From assembly GCA_032433765.1 (NCBI GenBank), contig JAVIAB010000008.1:41889279-41953278 (forward strand): a stretch of DNA of 64,000 nt, in the 5' to 3' direction. A program made the position numbers and the translations under genes. The DNA is from Megaustenia siamemsis (Eukaryota; Mollusca; Gastropoda; Stylommatophora; Ariophantidae). Below, piece after piece: positions 33,232-44,175 of this stretch. The notes under the pieces were generated by a model, which worked only from the letters and a program-made list of their open reading frames with translations, had not been told where the DNA came from and did not search any database. Numbering within the stretch: the stretch's first letter is position 1; every line of letters starts with the position of its first letter.

Positions 33232-35344
33232 TAGCTCGTTTCAAAACATTTGCCCAATTTCAAAACGCTATTACTCTCTAACCGTTTGATAAATACTTTT
33301 GAAATTTTCCATATGTTATTAGAATGCAAAAGACCCTTTAAATCTATATTTAACAAATATCTTGCAGCTGCAGTTTTCTTAAAGCGGCGATATTTCTTTG
33401 ATGTTTGTCAAAATTGTAAATTGTGAAGCCCTAAAGAATAGAAATTACCGTAGTTGCTGGTCTACGATTAATTTTCACTAGGTAAAGGCGTGGCCGTAAT
33501 GGGGAAATAACTGGATAAAACAAAACACCAGGATAATTATTGTCTGCTCAGTTCGAGGACGGACGATAATATCAAGGTATACCTGTATGTCCAATTTTCA
33601 TAGTTGTGTGGTCCTGAAAAGGACCGTTTGTTGAAATAATTTAAGGTAATATAGGGGCCAACATTGTGGGGGCTATATACTTTCATTCTGAATCAGACGA
33701 GTCTAAAAGATTAATAACTGTTTGGGGTTGAACATTCCACAAACCATCATTTTTCCAATATTCCTCTTCCTGTTTTAAGACGTGGTCTTCACATTTAGCC
33801 CAATAATCTGTGTCTATATTTAATAAAGCGAGATTAGCAAGAGTCTTTACATCGCATATTTTGAATGTTGTATTTTCATCTGCCACTTGTCCTTTTAATT
33901 TTGCCCAGATTAGTTCTATTGGATTTAAATGAGCATGGTAAGGTGGCAGCCTCAAACTTATATGACCGTGCTCTTGGATAATCTTATCTATTTGAAAAAT
34001 CTTTGTCCTCTGTTTTTGCTTTACTAGAGATAATAATTCAGGTTTTAAGTACATGTTATTAAATTGTATGTGCTCCTTTGTGAGCCATATCTTAATAGCA
34101 TCTTTTGTACTGGATGACGTCGGGACTTTATCTTCAAGTGCAACAATGTTGTGGTACGCTGCATTGTCCATTATTAGGCAAGATGGTCGATCTAGTGATG
34201 GGAGAACAGAATTTTCAATCCAATGTCTAAATATGTGACCATTCATCTCAGAGTGATAATCCCGATTGTCTATGGATTTTGAAAGAAAAATGAGCTCTGC
34301 ATTCTGTATTAGTCCATGTTGTCGACTACCTGCATGAGCAATTATCAAGCGCTGTCCTTTGCTGCTAGGTATTAATCTCTTAATCTTTCCATCTGATGAC
34401 TGCCATTCCCTTTGGTTAGTGTGGTGAGCATTGATCCATGTTTCATCCAAGTACACAATATCATAACCTTGCTTGCGCACCTCTTTTACTTCACGTAAGT
34501 ACTTGCTTCTCATGACTACTATATGTGGCTTCTCACAGATGATGTTTCGTCCATTGGAATACTTTCTGAATGTAAAGCCTGCAGCTCTCACGTTCCTCCA
34601 TAATGTAGACTTTGATATTTCAATACTGTTGTTCTTTTTCAGCGATACTTTTAATTTTCTTATTGTAACAGTTTCATTCATACCCAACATTTTGCGAATT
34701 TCACTTCTAATAAGTTCACTGTCGAAATTATCCAACATTTTTGCTCTTCCTTGTGATTTTGTATATTTGGAACATTGACGGTCACGTGCTTGAATCCAGC
34801 GATTAAATGACCGTTTAGATAAATCCAAAATGTGTCTTGTCCTATTCTCTGGGTTTTCTAAAGAATGAAATAATCTTCCTCGTTTAGCCTCTTTGCAAAA
34901 ATAGTCATACATTTTTATTGCGATGTTTTGTAAACTGCAGAATTTCATTTTAAGACTCATGATAAATGTTATTGTTCCACGATACGCCGTTGAATTAACG
35001 GAAATGGAAAACACAATGTCTCGTGTTTACTACAAGTGTCTATTTGTGTCAGATAAATCACGGGGAAAGCGTGCAAAATCGTAAATTGGACCGTCTATAG
35101 ATTTGTAATCGCTATTTTTAACTTAAATACCGTAAACACTAAGTTTTGACGACATCAATGGGTCGTTATAAATTTATATAAATCAAATAAGCAATAATAA
35201 TAACCAAATGTTTGTTTTTAATGAAATTAATTCCCTGTTGGGTTCTAATCATTATAACTATACATGCAAATTTTGAAAAAATTACAAAAAGCGGTTTAAA
35301 AGATATTGATTTTTAAACTTGGGCAAGACTTATGAAACAAGCTA
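33232..35344 (-). mobile_element. IS630/Tc1/mariner-superfamily transposon (DD83E, Sailor-like), apparently complete
   Basis: The borders are TA at 33230-33231 and 35345-35346. The terminal sequences are imperfect inverted repeats about 100 bp long. Left starts TAGCTCGTTTC, right complement starts TAGCTTGTTTC, and both then share TTGCCCAA and an AACCG segment at matching spacing. One minus-strand ORF with a DDE_3-type catalytic domain occupies the middle. The whole is 2,113 bp and lies in MED21 intron 1, in the same orientation as MED21. Confidence 0.8.
33683..34960 (-). CDS. DDE-type transposase, IS630/Tc1/mariner superfamily with wide D-E spacing
   Basis: The uninterrupted frame extends to 35014, but its upstream end lacks an ATG. 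The first ATG is at 34960 (MSLKMKFCSL), giving 425 residues. The N-terminal third has a helix-turn-helix-like region (LSKRSFNRWIQA near 47; TIRKLKVSLKKN; ISKSTLWRNVRAAGF). The catalytic domain has YLDETW (D about 172), CLIMDNAAYHN (D about 265) and PPYHAHLNPIELIWAKLKG (E about 349). By my count 83 residues separate the second D and the E, far more than the 34 of Tc1. This matches the wide-spacing group known as Sailor (DD82E), as I remember it. All three acidic residues are present, so it may be active. It ends in an acidic LLDSSDSE tail. Confidence 0.88.
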   Translation of the reverse strand: MSLKMKFCSLQNIAIKMYDYFCKEAKRGRLFHSLENPENRTRHILDLSKRSFNRWIQARDRQCSKYTKSQGRAKMLDNFDSELIRSEIRKMLGMNETVTIRKLKVSLKKNNSIEISKSTLWRNVRAAGFTFRKYSNGRNIICEKPHIVVMRSKYLREVKEVRKQGYDIVYLDETWINAHHTNQREWQSSDGKIKRLIPSSKGQRLIIAHAGSRQHGLIQNAELIFLSKSIDNRDYHSEMNGHIFRHWIENSVLPSLDRPSCLIMDNAAYHNIVALEDKVPTSSSTKDAIKIWLTKEHIQFNNMYLKPELLSLVKQKQRTKIFQIDKIIQEHGHISLRLPPYHAHLNPIELIWAKLKGQVADENTTFKICDVKTLANLALLNIDTDYWAKCEDHVLKQEEEYWKNDGLWNVQPQTVINLLDSSDSE

Positions 35345-35346
35345 TA

Positions 35347-35960
35347 GTACTTTTCTGCTAAAGGAGTGATCTCCCCTAATTGACCACCCGTATTTGAATG
35401 TGTTTCTAGTATTTGAGCATTTCACTACATTTTTTCAACAAGGTTTAGGAGTTCTTGGATAGTAGTGTATAAAGTAAGGGGACGCTACTCTGCGAAAAAA
35501 GACATTTTAAACTACCACTTTAGTTTAGCACTTTTAAAATTGACATAAAAAAAAAGGTGAAAGATTCAAATTCAATTTGAATTTTATCTTCCATATGATA
35601 ACTCACTACTGGAGACGAAAGACTATGAGTAGTTCAGTTATGTTAGTAAGAGTTTCAAGTCTAAAAGTAAAGTCTAGTCGTTTAAGACTGCATCTATCTA
35701 TAATTGACTTGAACTTAGAAAGTGTACTTACTTACTTAAGTTACTACTTATTATCTTATTTATTATTGACTAACTCACTAACAGTGAGTAAGTAACTCAA
35801 CGTGAAATCACTGCAGAAAAGTGTGTGTGCCTCGCTAGTGACGCTAGTCTCAGTGTTGTGTGTGTTCAAATTTGTATTTTCATATAATGGTTAAGGAGCA
35901 CAATCGATCTCATTTTAAACAGCTACATATAATCACAAGCAAGAATAATATTTGTCGTAC
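35347..35960. other. MED21: MED21 intron 1, promoter-proximal part
   Basis: No repeat or exon was recognised. There are short homopolymer and ACTTACTTAAGTTACTACTT-type simple stretches near 35740. Confidence 0.5.
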
Positions 35961-36002
35961 ATGAGTGACAGCGTCCTGCAACTGCGTTAGGCGGTCGGCC
36001 AT
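35961..36002 (-). CDS. MED21: Mediator subunit 21, exon 1 (start)
   Basis: ATG at 36002-36000 opens MADRLTQLQDAVTH, identical to the human MED21 start through DAV. It is exactly 14 codons, then donor CAT followed by GTACGA. This splices in frame to QAEHFYNSIG with no gap relative to the human alignment. MED21 is a small essential subunit of the Mediator middle module that relays signals to RNA polymerase II in the nucleus. The gene spans about 11 kb. The ORF is too short to be found without splice reasoning. Joined exons total 429 nt, 142 residues plus stop. Confidence 0.93.
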
Positions 36003-36133
36003 TATCATCAAAGTGAAAGCCCCAGCTGGAGCCACCAGACGACAGCCAAACAAAACGTTACACCCGGCAGACACTTACCATTACTTCCGGTTTGAACGCC
36101 GTTCACGTTGTATACGAAACGGAATACAAAATC
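36003..36133. promoter_or_regulatory. Bidirectional promoter and 5' UTRs of MED21 and MLEC
   Basis: Only 131 bp separate the two start codons, which face away from each other. The interval is less AT-rich than its flanks and has no TATA box. It has ACTTCCGG, an ETS/GABP-type motif, at about 36083-36090. The MED21 start context (TAATGGCCGAC on the minus strand) resembles a YY1 core. Transcription start sites were not identified. Confidence 0.7.
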
Positions 36134-36511
36134 ATGTTGCGATTTGCAGTTCGCACGATTACTTTTTCATTTAACAAACGATGGATTCTGTCATTTATTG
36201 TATTATGTGGCTTAATTTTGAATGTGGTACGTGCAGGGGAAGTTTTATGGGCTGTAAATTGTGGAGGAGATGAACACACGGATGTCAACGGTGTTCACTA
36301 TCAAGCCGACCCTTTGGACGACGTTGGGTTCAGCTCTGATTATGGCAAGAATATGTACATCCAAAGAGTCGTGCCACAAGATCAGATCCTGTATCAAACG
36401 GAGAGGTATAGCGCTAATACTTTTGGGTATGATTTGCCGACTAATAAAGATGGTGACTATGTTTTAGTTATAAAGTTCTGTGAAGTGTGGTTTGGAGAGC
36501 CAAATCAAAAG
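36134..36511 (+). CDS. MLEC: Malectin, exon 1 (start)
   Basis: The frame is open from 36092, but the first ATG is 36134. It gives a basic N-terminus, a hydrophobic stretch WILSFIVLCGLILNVV (17-32) and a likely signal cleavage after VRA. The malectin domain follows: EVLWAVNCGGDEHTDVNGVH, SSDYGKNMYIQ, DQILYQTERYSANTFGYDLP and GDYVLVIKFCEVWF. Malectin is an ER membrane lectin that binds Glc2-high-mannose N-glycans, as established in vertebrates. Sugar-contacting positions by homology are Y70, Y92, W119 and F120. The third is tyrosine in vertebrates, with EVYF instead of EVWF. The exon ends at CAAAAG followed by GTGAGA, 126 codons, phase 0. Confidence 0.95.
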
Positions 36512-37329
36512 GTGAGAAAACATGTCATAACAGATAATGAATGAGATAATTAATTTAATGAAATGAATTAATAATTATTAATGATTGTTTAAATTTAAGT
36601 TATAGTTTTATCTTAAAAAAATCTTAATAATTGTCTAATCTTAATTATTATTTTTAACATTTATTACAGTTACTTGAGTTACAACAAAATATGAGTATTT
36701 ATTGTTTATATCAATTTATTATATATAATATATATATATAATATACTACACAGTGTAATATATATACACACTATACACCATCATATACCCTCTCGCAGCC
36801 TCTATTATAGTCTTACATAAGGCATAATGATAAGGTAGGATACCGGGATACCCCGTCACCCGTGCTTGTTAAAATAAAAATGATAATAATCATGTTATTT
36901 ATAATTTTGAGCACACTTAAAAAGAACAAAAAAACTTTATACCACCTAGTGACCTAACTACTAACAAACGATCTGATCTATTTCAAATATTTTCAAGACA
37001 TGGCAGCAGCGCAGTGCGGCAGTTGGTGAGGTCCAGCCCCCCTCAGGCTGGAAACTGATTTGAAAAAAAAGATTCTCTGAGAGTTTCTCTGCGAATGGGT
37101 TCAAAATTTCTTTGCATTCAATTTCAATCAATACAATTTATTATTCTTTTTTTTTTAATTTGACTATCTTTTACTTTAAAAATAGTACTTTTTTCATACA
37201 AATGAAAATATTATATACTTTAATATTTAAACCTAACTCTCTAGTCTTTTTTTAATAAGACTAAGTTAAAGATTGTCCACTCTTAAATTTAGAGAGTGAG
37301 TAAAGTGTAAAGTTAAAAGTGGATTAAGA

Positions 37330-37570
37330 TATCAAGTACCAAGCCTGCTGGCATAGGTGATCATGTCTCTCTACAACTTTCGATCATGGCAGTTGTTTAT
37401 CATTTCTGTTTTTGACCTTCTGCCAAGCCATTCTCTAAAGCTGTCTGATAAGTGATATCTTTTCTCTTTGCTTCCCTCTATCTCTTTGTCCCTCAATTTT
37501 CCCAGTTGTTACAATATATTCCAACTGTTCTCTTCACATTACATGGCCAAAAAATTATCGCCACAGGATT
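37330..37570 (-). pseudogene. LINE-A-like 3' fragment
   Basis: Antisense to the tail of 24190-24665. It shares CTGCTGGCATAGGTGA, TGCCAAGCCATTCTCT and TTACATGGCCAAAAAATT, and is nearly colinear with 11575-11890. Confidence 0.65.
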
Positions 37571-38247
37571 AAGATATATGTAATAAATTAAAAATGAAAT
37601 TCTTCTAGTAAAAGTTCAAAGAAGGAAATATATATTTATAATTTATATATTCCTAATCTGAAGTTTCCAATAATAATTAACAACAGTTCACTAGAGAATT
37701 AATAAGTTGAACAACAGATGTTGAGAATAAGATGTTGAAAATGTACAGTAATGAAAATAATGTACCATATGTGTGAGAAGATTTCAACCATGATCCTATC
37801 ATAATAAAAAGTAAGAAGTCTCTGTGGGTTTGTAAGAAAGGACCACAAATCTAAATGTCAAAGTACTCGCTGCCTTATGCTGTGAATGTGACTGCTTCGG
37901 CAAGACTTCTCTAAAACTGGTAACCTATAATTGAAACAATGAATTCCCAAATGTACGGGGTATATATAACCTTTGGAACTTTCTTACTAGTGGACGTCGT
38001 CAATGTTGGCAGAGCCTTTTACCGTAATTTACAGGATATTTTTGTGGGGGAATGTAAGAAATCACATATGAAAATGAATATGTAAGAATTTAATAAAATG
38101 TAAAGAAAATTAAAATTTTTAAATTTTAGTTTATAGAAATTTAATCCCAAGAGCATGCCAAATTTCTGACTGACACAATACCATTTTGGAAGTTCACAGT
38201 TCGGAGTTCTTCGACTGAGTGTCTAAAATTTGTTTTACTAATAAAAT

Positions 38248-38331
38248 GTCATCTAATGATTCTGACTACATCCCTATTTTAGATTTAAGTAGCGATAGTG
38301 ATGATATCACAGATGAGGGGGTTGTTAACTG
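38248..38331 (+). pseudogene. Short acidic N-terminus-like ORF, possibly transposase relic
   Basis: The plus strand reads MSSNDSDYIPILDLSSDSDD and then ITDEGVVN, followed by a stop. An acidic Ser/Asp-rich beginning like this is common in piggyBac-type and some other transposases. Nothing downstream clearly continues it. A link to the cysteine-rich piece at 41261-41400 is speculative. Confidence 0.25.
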
Positions 38332-39439
38332 AAGTAAGATGACAAAGATACTGAACTTGATTTGACAAACTCAATACTTAGAGTGAGATATATTGACATC
38401 AGCTCAAAGGTTGCTGGATCCATAACAACAACAATAATTAAAACAAAATAAGTTAATAATTTGTGCTTTATTTGATTATTTTCTTGCCCTAGAAACAGTT
38501 GAAATAGAAATATTTGCTACAGTTCACTACTAAGGGAAGTCTTTGTTTTTTTTTTAAATTTTACAATCATAATAATAAACCAGATAATTTATAGTTATAA
38601 TACATTTTTAGAAGAGTTCATTTATGTATATTTTGTCCAGTAGTGCTTTTGCTATCTAATAGATACAATTTGTAGCTTTTGTTATTACATAAATATTGAT
38701 CTAGTAATGAATAAATGTTTTATTTATTTGTTTATGAACAGGCTTCTTAATATTCAACCACCTGTTTGTGTGACTCATAAGTTTCACTCTTATGCTGATG
38801 TAATTTAGACAGTCCATCAAAGATAAACCAACAAAATGGAGAAGGAGCAGATGTGGATAGCAACAGGTCATGAATACAGTAACAGGATATACATATAACT
38901 TTGAAATATATACAGAGAATGATTCAGCTCCTCAACACAAGGTTTGGGATCTGACATTGTAATGAAATTATGTAAAAGTCACTTTTGTTAGAGATATAGA
39001 ATGTTTATGGATAATTATTATACTTCTTTTCATTTTTTTAATAATTTATTGCAAGAAAAAAAACTCAAACTTGTGGCACCATTTTAGCAAATCATAGGGG
39101 GTCTCAGTCGAGTTAAAAATATGTGGTTCCAGGAAAAAGTGTAGGTGTCAGATGAGATGGGCTGGCAGGGACAATATAGAGATTATTCAGTGGAAGGATA
39201 ATAAAATTGTTAATATGATCACCACAATGCTCAAATCTTTAAATTCTAAAACATCATGAATATGTAGGACAAAATGTCATAGCATCTTTGAAAAATAAAT
39301 TAATGTTGACCTGCCAGTTGTTGTTGGTGATCATAATAAGTATATGGGAAAAGAAGATAGGTCTGATCAAGTTATGTCTAAATACTACCTTGTTATCTTG
39401 TCTTCCTGTCTAATCATGTGACTGCCCCCCCCCCCCCCC

Positions 39440-39790
39440 CAACTTTCTGCACCTCACCTCTGTTGTACATCTACCATCTGGTTAACAATGTTCCCAGATA
39501 TTTAAATTCATTTACCTGTTTTAATATTGTTCCACTTGTCTTTATTGTGCACTGCGTTGATGTCTTTTTCTTTGTTGTCACCATTACTTCTGTCTTTTTA
39601 CTATTAAGGCTGATTCCTTATTTTTGCTTTCTTTCACTATAACGTCCAAAATTTCTTGTAACTCATTTTCACTCTTATTGATTAAGACTGTATCATAAAC
39701 ATACCTTAGATTATTTATATTATGACCTCCGTTTGTTATTCCAGGCATGCTCCTAATGGATCTTAAAATAATCTCACTATACATATATTA
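39440..39790 (-). pseudogene. LINE-A-like reverse-transcriptase fragment
   Basis: The minus strand encodes SEIILRSIRSMPGITNGGHN, then NNLRYVYDTVLINKSENELQ. This corresponds to RYADDTVLIAETENELQ in the copy at 57400-58640. The YADD box here reads YVYD, so the active site is lost. Confidence 0.7.
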
Positions 39791-39794
39791 CATC

Positions 39795-40040
39795 AGTTCT
39801 ATTACGATGTCAAAAAACCAGAAAAAAAGAACACAGGCAGCTCTAAGTATAGATAGAAAGTCTTTCAATCGATGGATAGGACAGAACTTTGAATCTACAG
39901 AGGCGATGGTCAAGCAAGGAAGATAAATTAAAGTTGATGATTTTGAGAACGTTATTAGACGTGAGATTTTGAAAATGTTTAAATCAAATCAACTTGTTAC
40001 ACTGTTTGATGTTTTGGTCATTCCATGTATTTTTGTAGAT
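39795..40040 (+). pseudogene. Sailor-like transposase N-terminal relic
   Basis: The plus strand encodes ALSIDRKSFNRWIGQNFEST, then MVKQGR, a stop, and IKVDDFENVIRREILKMFKS. It parallels LSKRSFNRWIQARDRQ and NFDSELIRSEIRKMLG in the intact transposase at 33683-34960, at matching spacing. The copy is degenerate and truncated. Confidence 0.6.
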
Positions 40041-40627
40041 GACATGCCTGCTGTTTGATGACTATGTTCGTTAAACTTTGACCAAAGTATCAAACAATAT
40101 ATATGACGAAGATATAAAATCAAATAAAAAACTGTGCACTCTTCTATGTGATACGGATACGCCTTTGACTTGCATTGTTTGAAAATTAACGTAATTTACA
40201 GTAAAATCTAATGTTTAGGCCATAAGGTTTGATATTTTCTTGAAATTATATAACAAAATGATTTGTGCAAAATTCTGACTACCTTTGTACTTGAATGTTA
40301 TAAAATCTTAAGGTCGGTGAAAAAATAAAATTTCATGCAAAAAATTACTAAAAATTCATCAAACAGTTTCCGAGGTAATTGATAAACTCTGTGGGCACAA
40401 ATTTCTGAACGAACTATAATTTTCACATGTATTTTTATCCTCTGATATGTAGCACATCTCACTTTTGTTTCATCATTTCATCTCTTATCCCTCTGTATTT
40501 CTCTTTGATTTATCTGTCACGCTCTTCCTAGATGTAGTAGAGTTCTTATTTCGTTGTTCGTTTGTGTTCTCGTTTTCTGAAGGAGGTCGTATATAGGCCT
40601 AAACATCAGAATTTTGTTGTGTTTCTT

Positions 40628-40740
40628 TTTTTGTAAAGCTGCCACCATACCTTGTAGGAGTGTACATTACACCACACTACTTGCTCCTGTTACCAGCTTT
40701 ACAACAGCACTGCAATTATTTGCCTGTTCTCTAACGTCTA
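40628..40740 (+). repeat. Second copy of the 12.0-kb inverted-repeat unit
   Basis: Shares GTAAAGCTG, CACCATAC, TACCAGCTTTAC and GCAATTATTTGCCTGTTC, in the same order, with parts of 11967-12240. Confidence 0.6.
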
Positions 40741-41260
40741 AATTAAAAAAAAAACTATCTTTACGACACATAGTACCATTGCTGGTGTATGTCGGGGGGC
40801 AACGATAGAACCCGAGGGATAGAGGCCGCTTGGTCAAGCATTTGCCATGATGTGTGCGACTTAGGATTTTTATTTCACCCCTGATAGAAAAAATCCTTTC
40901 TGTCTACCGCGGACTTTGAACACAGTACGTCAGCTTTTCAGCCAGCGGAACAGTGGTTTTAGCTGCACGGCCACGCGCACCTCATTGTCTAAATACACAT
41001 ACAAAATCCTTATGGAAAACCAGTAAATACTGAAAAACTTTATTTTATAATTTTGTAGACGTAGCGTGGGTTAATGCTTTTACATTATTTCAAGAACATT
41101 GAAATCATCACTCTGATATACAAGCTTTGGCACAGCTTTAGAAGTATGGACAGCTTCACTTCATTACAGAGCTCATAAAGAGAACTTGCAGGTTTAGATG
41201 ATATTATTACTGTCAAACTGTTTGAGATTGTATAGAAATTAATGACTGCCCTCAGGTTGT

Positions 41261-41400
41261 TCCAGCTATGTCTGATTTGTCACTAAATTGTTTTCTTTGC
41301 TACCAAACCAATGAAATGAGAAGTAAAATTATATGTCAGGCATGCAATAAGCATTTCTGCTTCAGCAACAAGATAAATTGTCTTCCTCCAAATCCTAATT
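41261..41400 (+). pseudogene. Cysteine-rich zinc-ribbon-like relic
   Basis: The plus-strand frame reads LNCFLCYQTNEMRSKIICQA, then CNKHFCFSN, KINCLPPNPN and stop. The pattern C-x2-C, C-x2-C and H-x-C near a C-terminus resembles the cysteine-rich domain at the end of piggyBac-type transposases. No catalytic domain was found upstream. It could also be another zinc-binding fragment. Confidence 0.3.
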
Positions 41401-41514
41401 AAATCTGATGCAGATGTTTTCCTTACCAGCAGGTTTCTTTCATTCATTGAATGTTTGGGTTAGTGTATGAAAGTGTGTAAATGTGCGCAAGTATTTATTT
41501 TATACCTTAGTTCA

Positions 41515-42185
41515 TCATCATCATGTGCCATACCGGTTGGCGTAGGCGATCATGTCCTTCCACAATCTTCTATCCACAGTGCATCGTAACAGTTCTGTTG
41601 AGTGTTTTCCATGCCATGACACCAAGCTATCTAGTACTTTCTCTCTTTGTCATCCTCGATCTCTCTTTCCTTGTATTATGCCTGTTTGTAACCATATATT
41701 CTAACTTTCCTCTTCTCATGATGTGCCCGAAAAATGTTCATTGTTTCTTTCTGATGTTTTTTAGGAGCTCCATTTTTGTGTTGGCCACATTGAGAATTTC
41801 CTCATTGGTCTTTTTAGCTGTCCAGGAAACTTTCAGCATTCTTCTGAGAAATCCCATCTCTGTGGCCTCTAACCGTATTTTCATTTGTCTGTCTACTGTC
41901 TATGATTCACTTCCATAGGTCAGAATTGGTTCTTTATAGCACCGATGAACTCTCTTTCTCACTTCTATTGACATAGATTTGTTGCATAAGATATTTTTAA
42001 TTTTCTGAAATGCTATTTTGGCCTGAGCTATTCTGCTTTTTATTTCTGTGGTGCATCTTCCATCTGATGATATTATTGTGCCCAAGTATTTGAAATGTTG
42101 CACTTGTTTCAGATTTATCCTGTTTATTTTTATGCTGAATGATGGTGATGATTGTTTCTTTGATATGACCATTACTTCTGTTTTT
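41515..42185 (-). pseudogene. LINE-A 3' portion
   Basis: The minus strand encodes INRINLKQVQHFKYLGTIIS, KSRIAQAKIAFQKIKNILCN and RKRVHRCYKEPILTYGSES, then the C-terminal segment and tail. It is closely related to 57400-58640. It lies in MLEC intron 1. Confidence 0.85.
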
Positions 42186-42905
42186 ATACCATTACTTCTC
42201 TATTTTTTCTGTTCTATATTTTATAACCTTTGTAATTATATATCCTTCCTTTCTAACATTAGGTGTGTTGGTATGACAGAGAGCAATTTGATTATTATTT
42301 GTCAATAATATGCATTAAAAAAAATGTGTACTACTAACCCATTAAAAATGTATTTCCATTAATTTATGTAAAAATGATTGTATTAAAGATTTTCATAATA
42401 ATCTTCATACTTTTTTCCCATTCTCTGAAACTATTTATGTTGTGTCTTTTTAGGTCAGTTTTTACTTTTAGTAACAAAGAAATTAGCTCACACTATTAAG
42501 TGAACATTTTCTAACTCCAAAAAATATAAACACTAAACAAAAGCTCAACCAATCCCTCCCCCCCACTCATCAATATATAATAAATCTAGGTTCAAACCAA
42601 TGATTTCCTTCTGTAGTTGTCCACACATAGGAACTCAAAATACTTTAAACAAACAAAACAAAACAAAAAAACCAAGGACTTCTAACTTCTAAGAGTTAAG
42701 GACTTTTATCTTTGTTCCTCTACCTGGTATTTGAAGAATAAATCAAAACAGGTAGCTCCAGGGATTAGTATTGTTGTCATTCTGTGTCATACATTATTGA
42801 GCTCCAAAGTGTTTTCTGCATTGATGACATTCATAAACGATTGTTGTTGGCCAGTCGAGAAGGAAGATTGTACTGAAATTTAGCTTGCATAATGATTGCT
42901 TGTGA

Positions 42906-43170
42906 TTAGGATTATGTAACAACAGATAAAATGGTTTGGCCATGTGACAAGGCAGAGTTATCAAAACATAACACAACGAGCCCTCAATAAATGTTGTGAG
43001 AATACCAGACCCAAGGGTTGACCACGAAAAAGATGGATTGATGGAATATTAGAAGCTCTAGGGAACATAACAGCAGTAGAGGCGAACAGAAGAGCAAAAA
43101 GACCACAAATTATATTTCCCCTCGATGCTAAAAGGCAAATGAGGAAGGAAAGAGAGAAGTAAGTCTGTAG
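42906..43170 (+). pseudogene. LINE-B 3' fragment
   Basis: The plus strand encodes a segment with GRPRKRWIDGIL-type sequence (GGTTGACCACGAAAAAGATG) and ANRRAKRPQIIFPLDAKRQ. It matches the LINE-B C-terminus at 15827-16024. Confidence 0.7.
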
Positions 43171-43681
43171 TATATGTAGCTTCCTTATGTGGATTACTTG
43201 TTAAGCCAGTTGCAGGTGTAATCTGCACTGCATTCTTTGTTTGCTTTTCTTGTTGAACCCATACAGACAAATCTTTATTTGCCATCTTGTTTTCGGTAAT
43301 TTCCACAGTCGGTGCTTAAGAAATGGTACAGTTTGCTGATAGACAATCAAGGCATGGCAAAAATATAAGAGGGTGGGGTGAAAAATTGCAGCCCAAGCTT
43401 TTATTTGGTTTTTTATGTTTCATTACACTTCTCTCATATACTTAGGATTGTAAAGAAAAAACAATGTCTATACAATTCAGATGTTTCTCTATTTTATTCA
43501 ATTCTACTTATTATTTCTGAGCTCTTTACTTTATAATTGAAAACTTTTTAATTGTTGATTGATTGCTGCTGTAGATAAGATATTGCAAAACTTTATTATT
43601 TATTCTTCTTCTCTTTCTACTTTATTGTGTTTGAACATCTCTTGAATCTCTTTCCAAAATGTTTGTTTTTTTCTCTTCCAG

Positions 43682-43864
43682 GTTTTTGATGTTGTATTAA
43701 ATGGTGAACATACCATTATCAGTGAGCTTGACATATTTTCAGCGGTTGGAAGAGGGGTTGCTTATGATGAAGTCATTCCATTCACAATAAAGAGTGGAAC
43801 ACTTCATGTCAATAAAGAATCATCACACATAGATGGAAACAAAATTTCACTTGAATTCATTAAG
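43682..43864 (+). CDS. MLEC: Malectin, exon 2
   Basis: Encodes residues 127-187: VFDVVLNGEHTIISELDIFS, AVGRGVAYDEVIPFTIKSG and TLHVNKESSHIDGNKISLEF. This matches the beta-sandwich core of malectin, where the human protein has KVFDVRLNGHVVVKDLDIF. The acceptor is TTCTCTTCCAG and the donor ATTAAG followed by GTCAGT. It is 183 nt, phase 0 on both sides. Confidence 0.96.
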
Positions 43865-44175
43865 GTCAGTATTGTTTGTTTGCCATAATACTGTATAGCC
43901 GTTGTGCATTTACATAAAAAGGACAATTTTTAAGAAAATAAAAAGGGTATCTGGTGGAAAGATGTGTAAGAGAAATTAAAAGTAACTGTGAGTTATGAAC
44001 TGAATGTTCCCAAATATTTAATGTTGTGATGCTCATGGACAATTATGTGCACTAGCAGCATATTATCCAAGTGCTATAAAGTGTGATGCAATTACAAATT
44101 TGTTTAAAATTTCTGAATTTTATTTTTAAAAAAAATTATAATCTTAAAATATCTGGGTTTTTTTTTTTAATACAG

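Larger units (their letters stand above)
36512..43681. other. MLEC: MLEC intron 1 (about 7.2 kb), repeat-rich
   Basis: Donor GTGAGA and acceptor TTCTCTTCCAG bound it. Beyond the separately listed repeats, 36550-37320, 37571-38230, 38350-39430, 40441-40620, 40740-41250, 42186-42905 and 43171-43670 contain AT-rich sequence with nothing recognised. Confidence 0.75.

Noticed and set aside
34961..35014. 18-residue N-terminal extension of the transposase
   Set aside because: It has no ATG (the frame starts at GTG). The ATG at 34960 is preferred.
36092..36133. Upstream extension of malectin (NAVHVVYETEYKI)
   Set aside because: The frame at 36092 begins with TTG. The first ATG at 36134 directly precedes a proper signal peptide, so the extension is 5' UTR.
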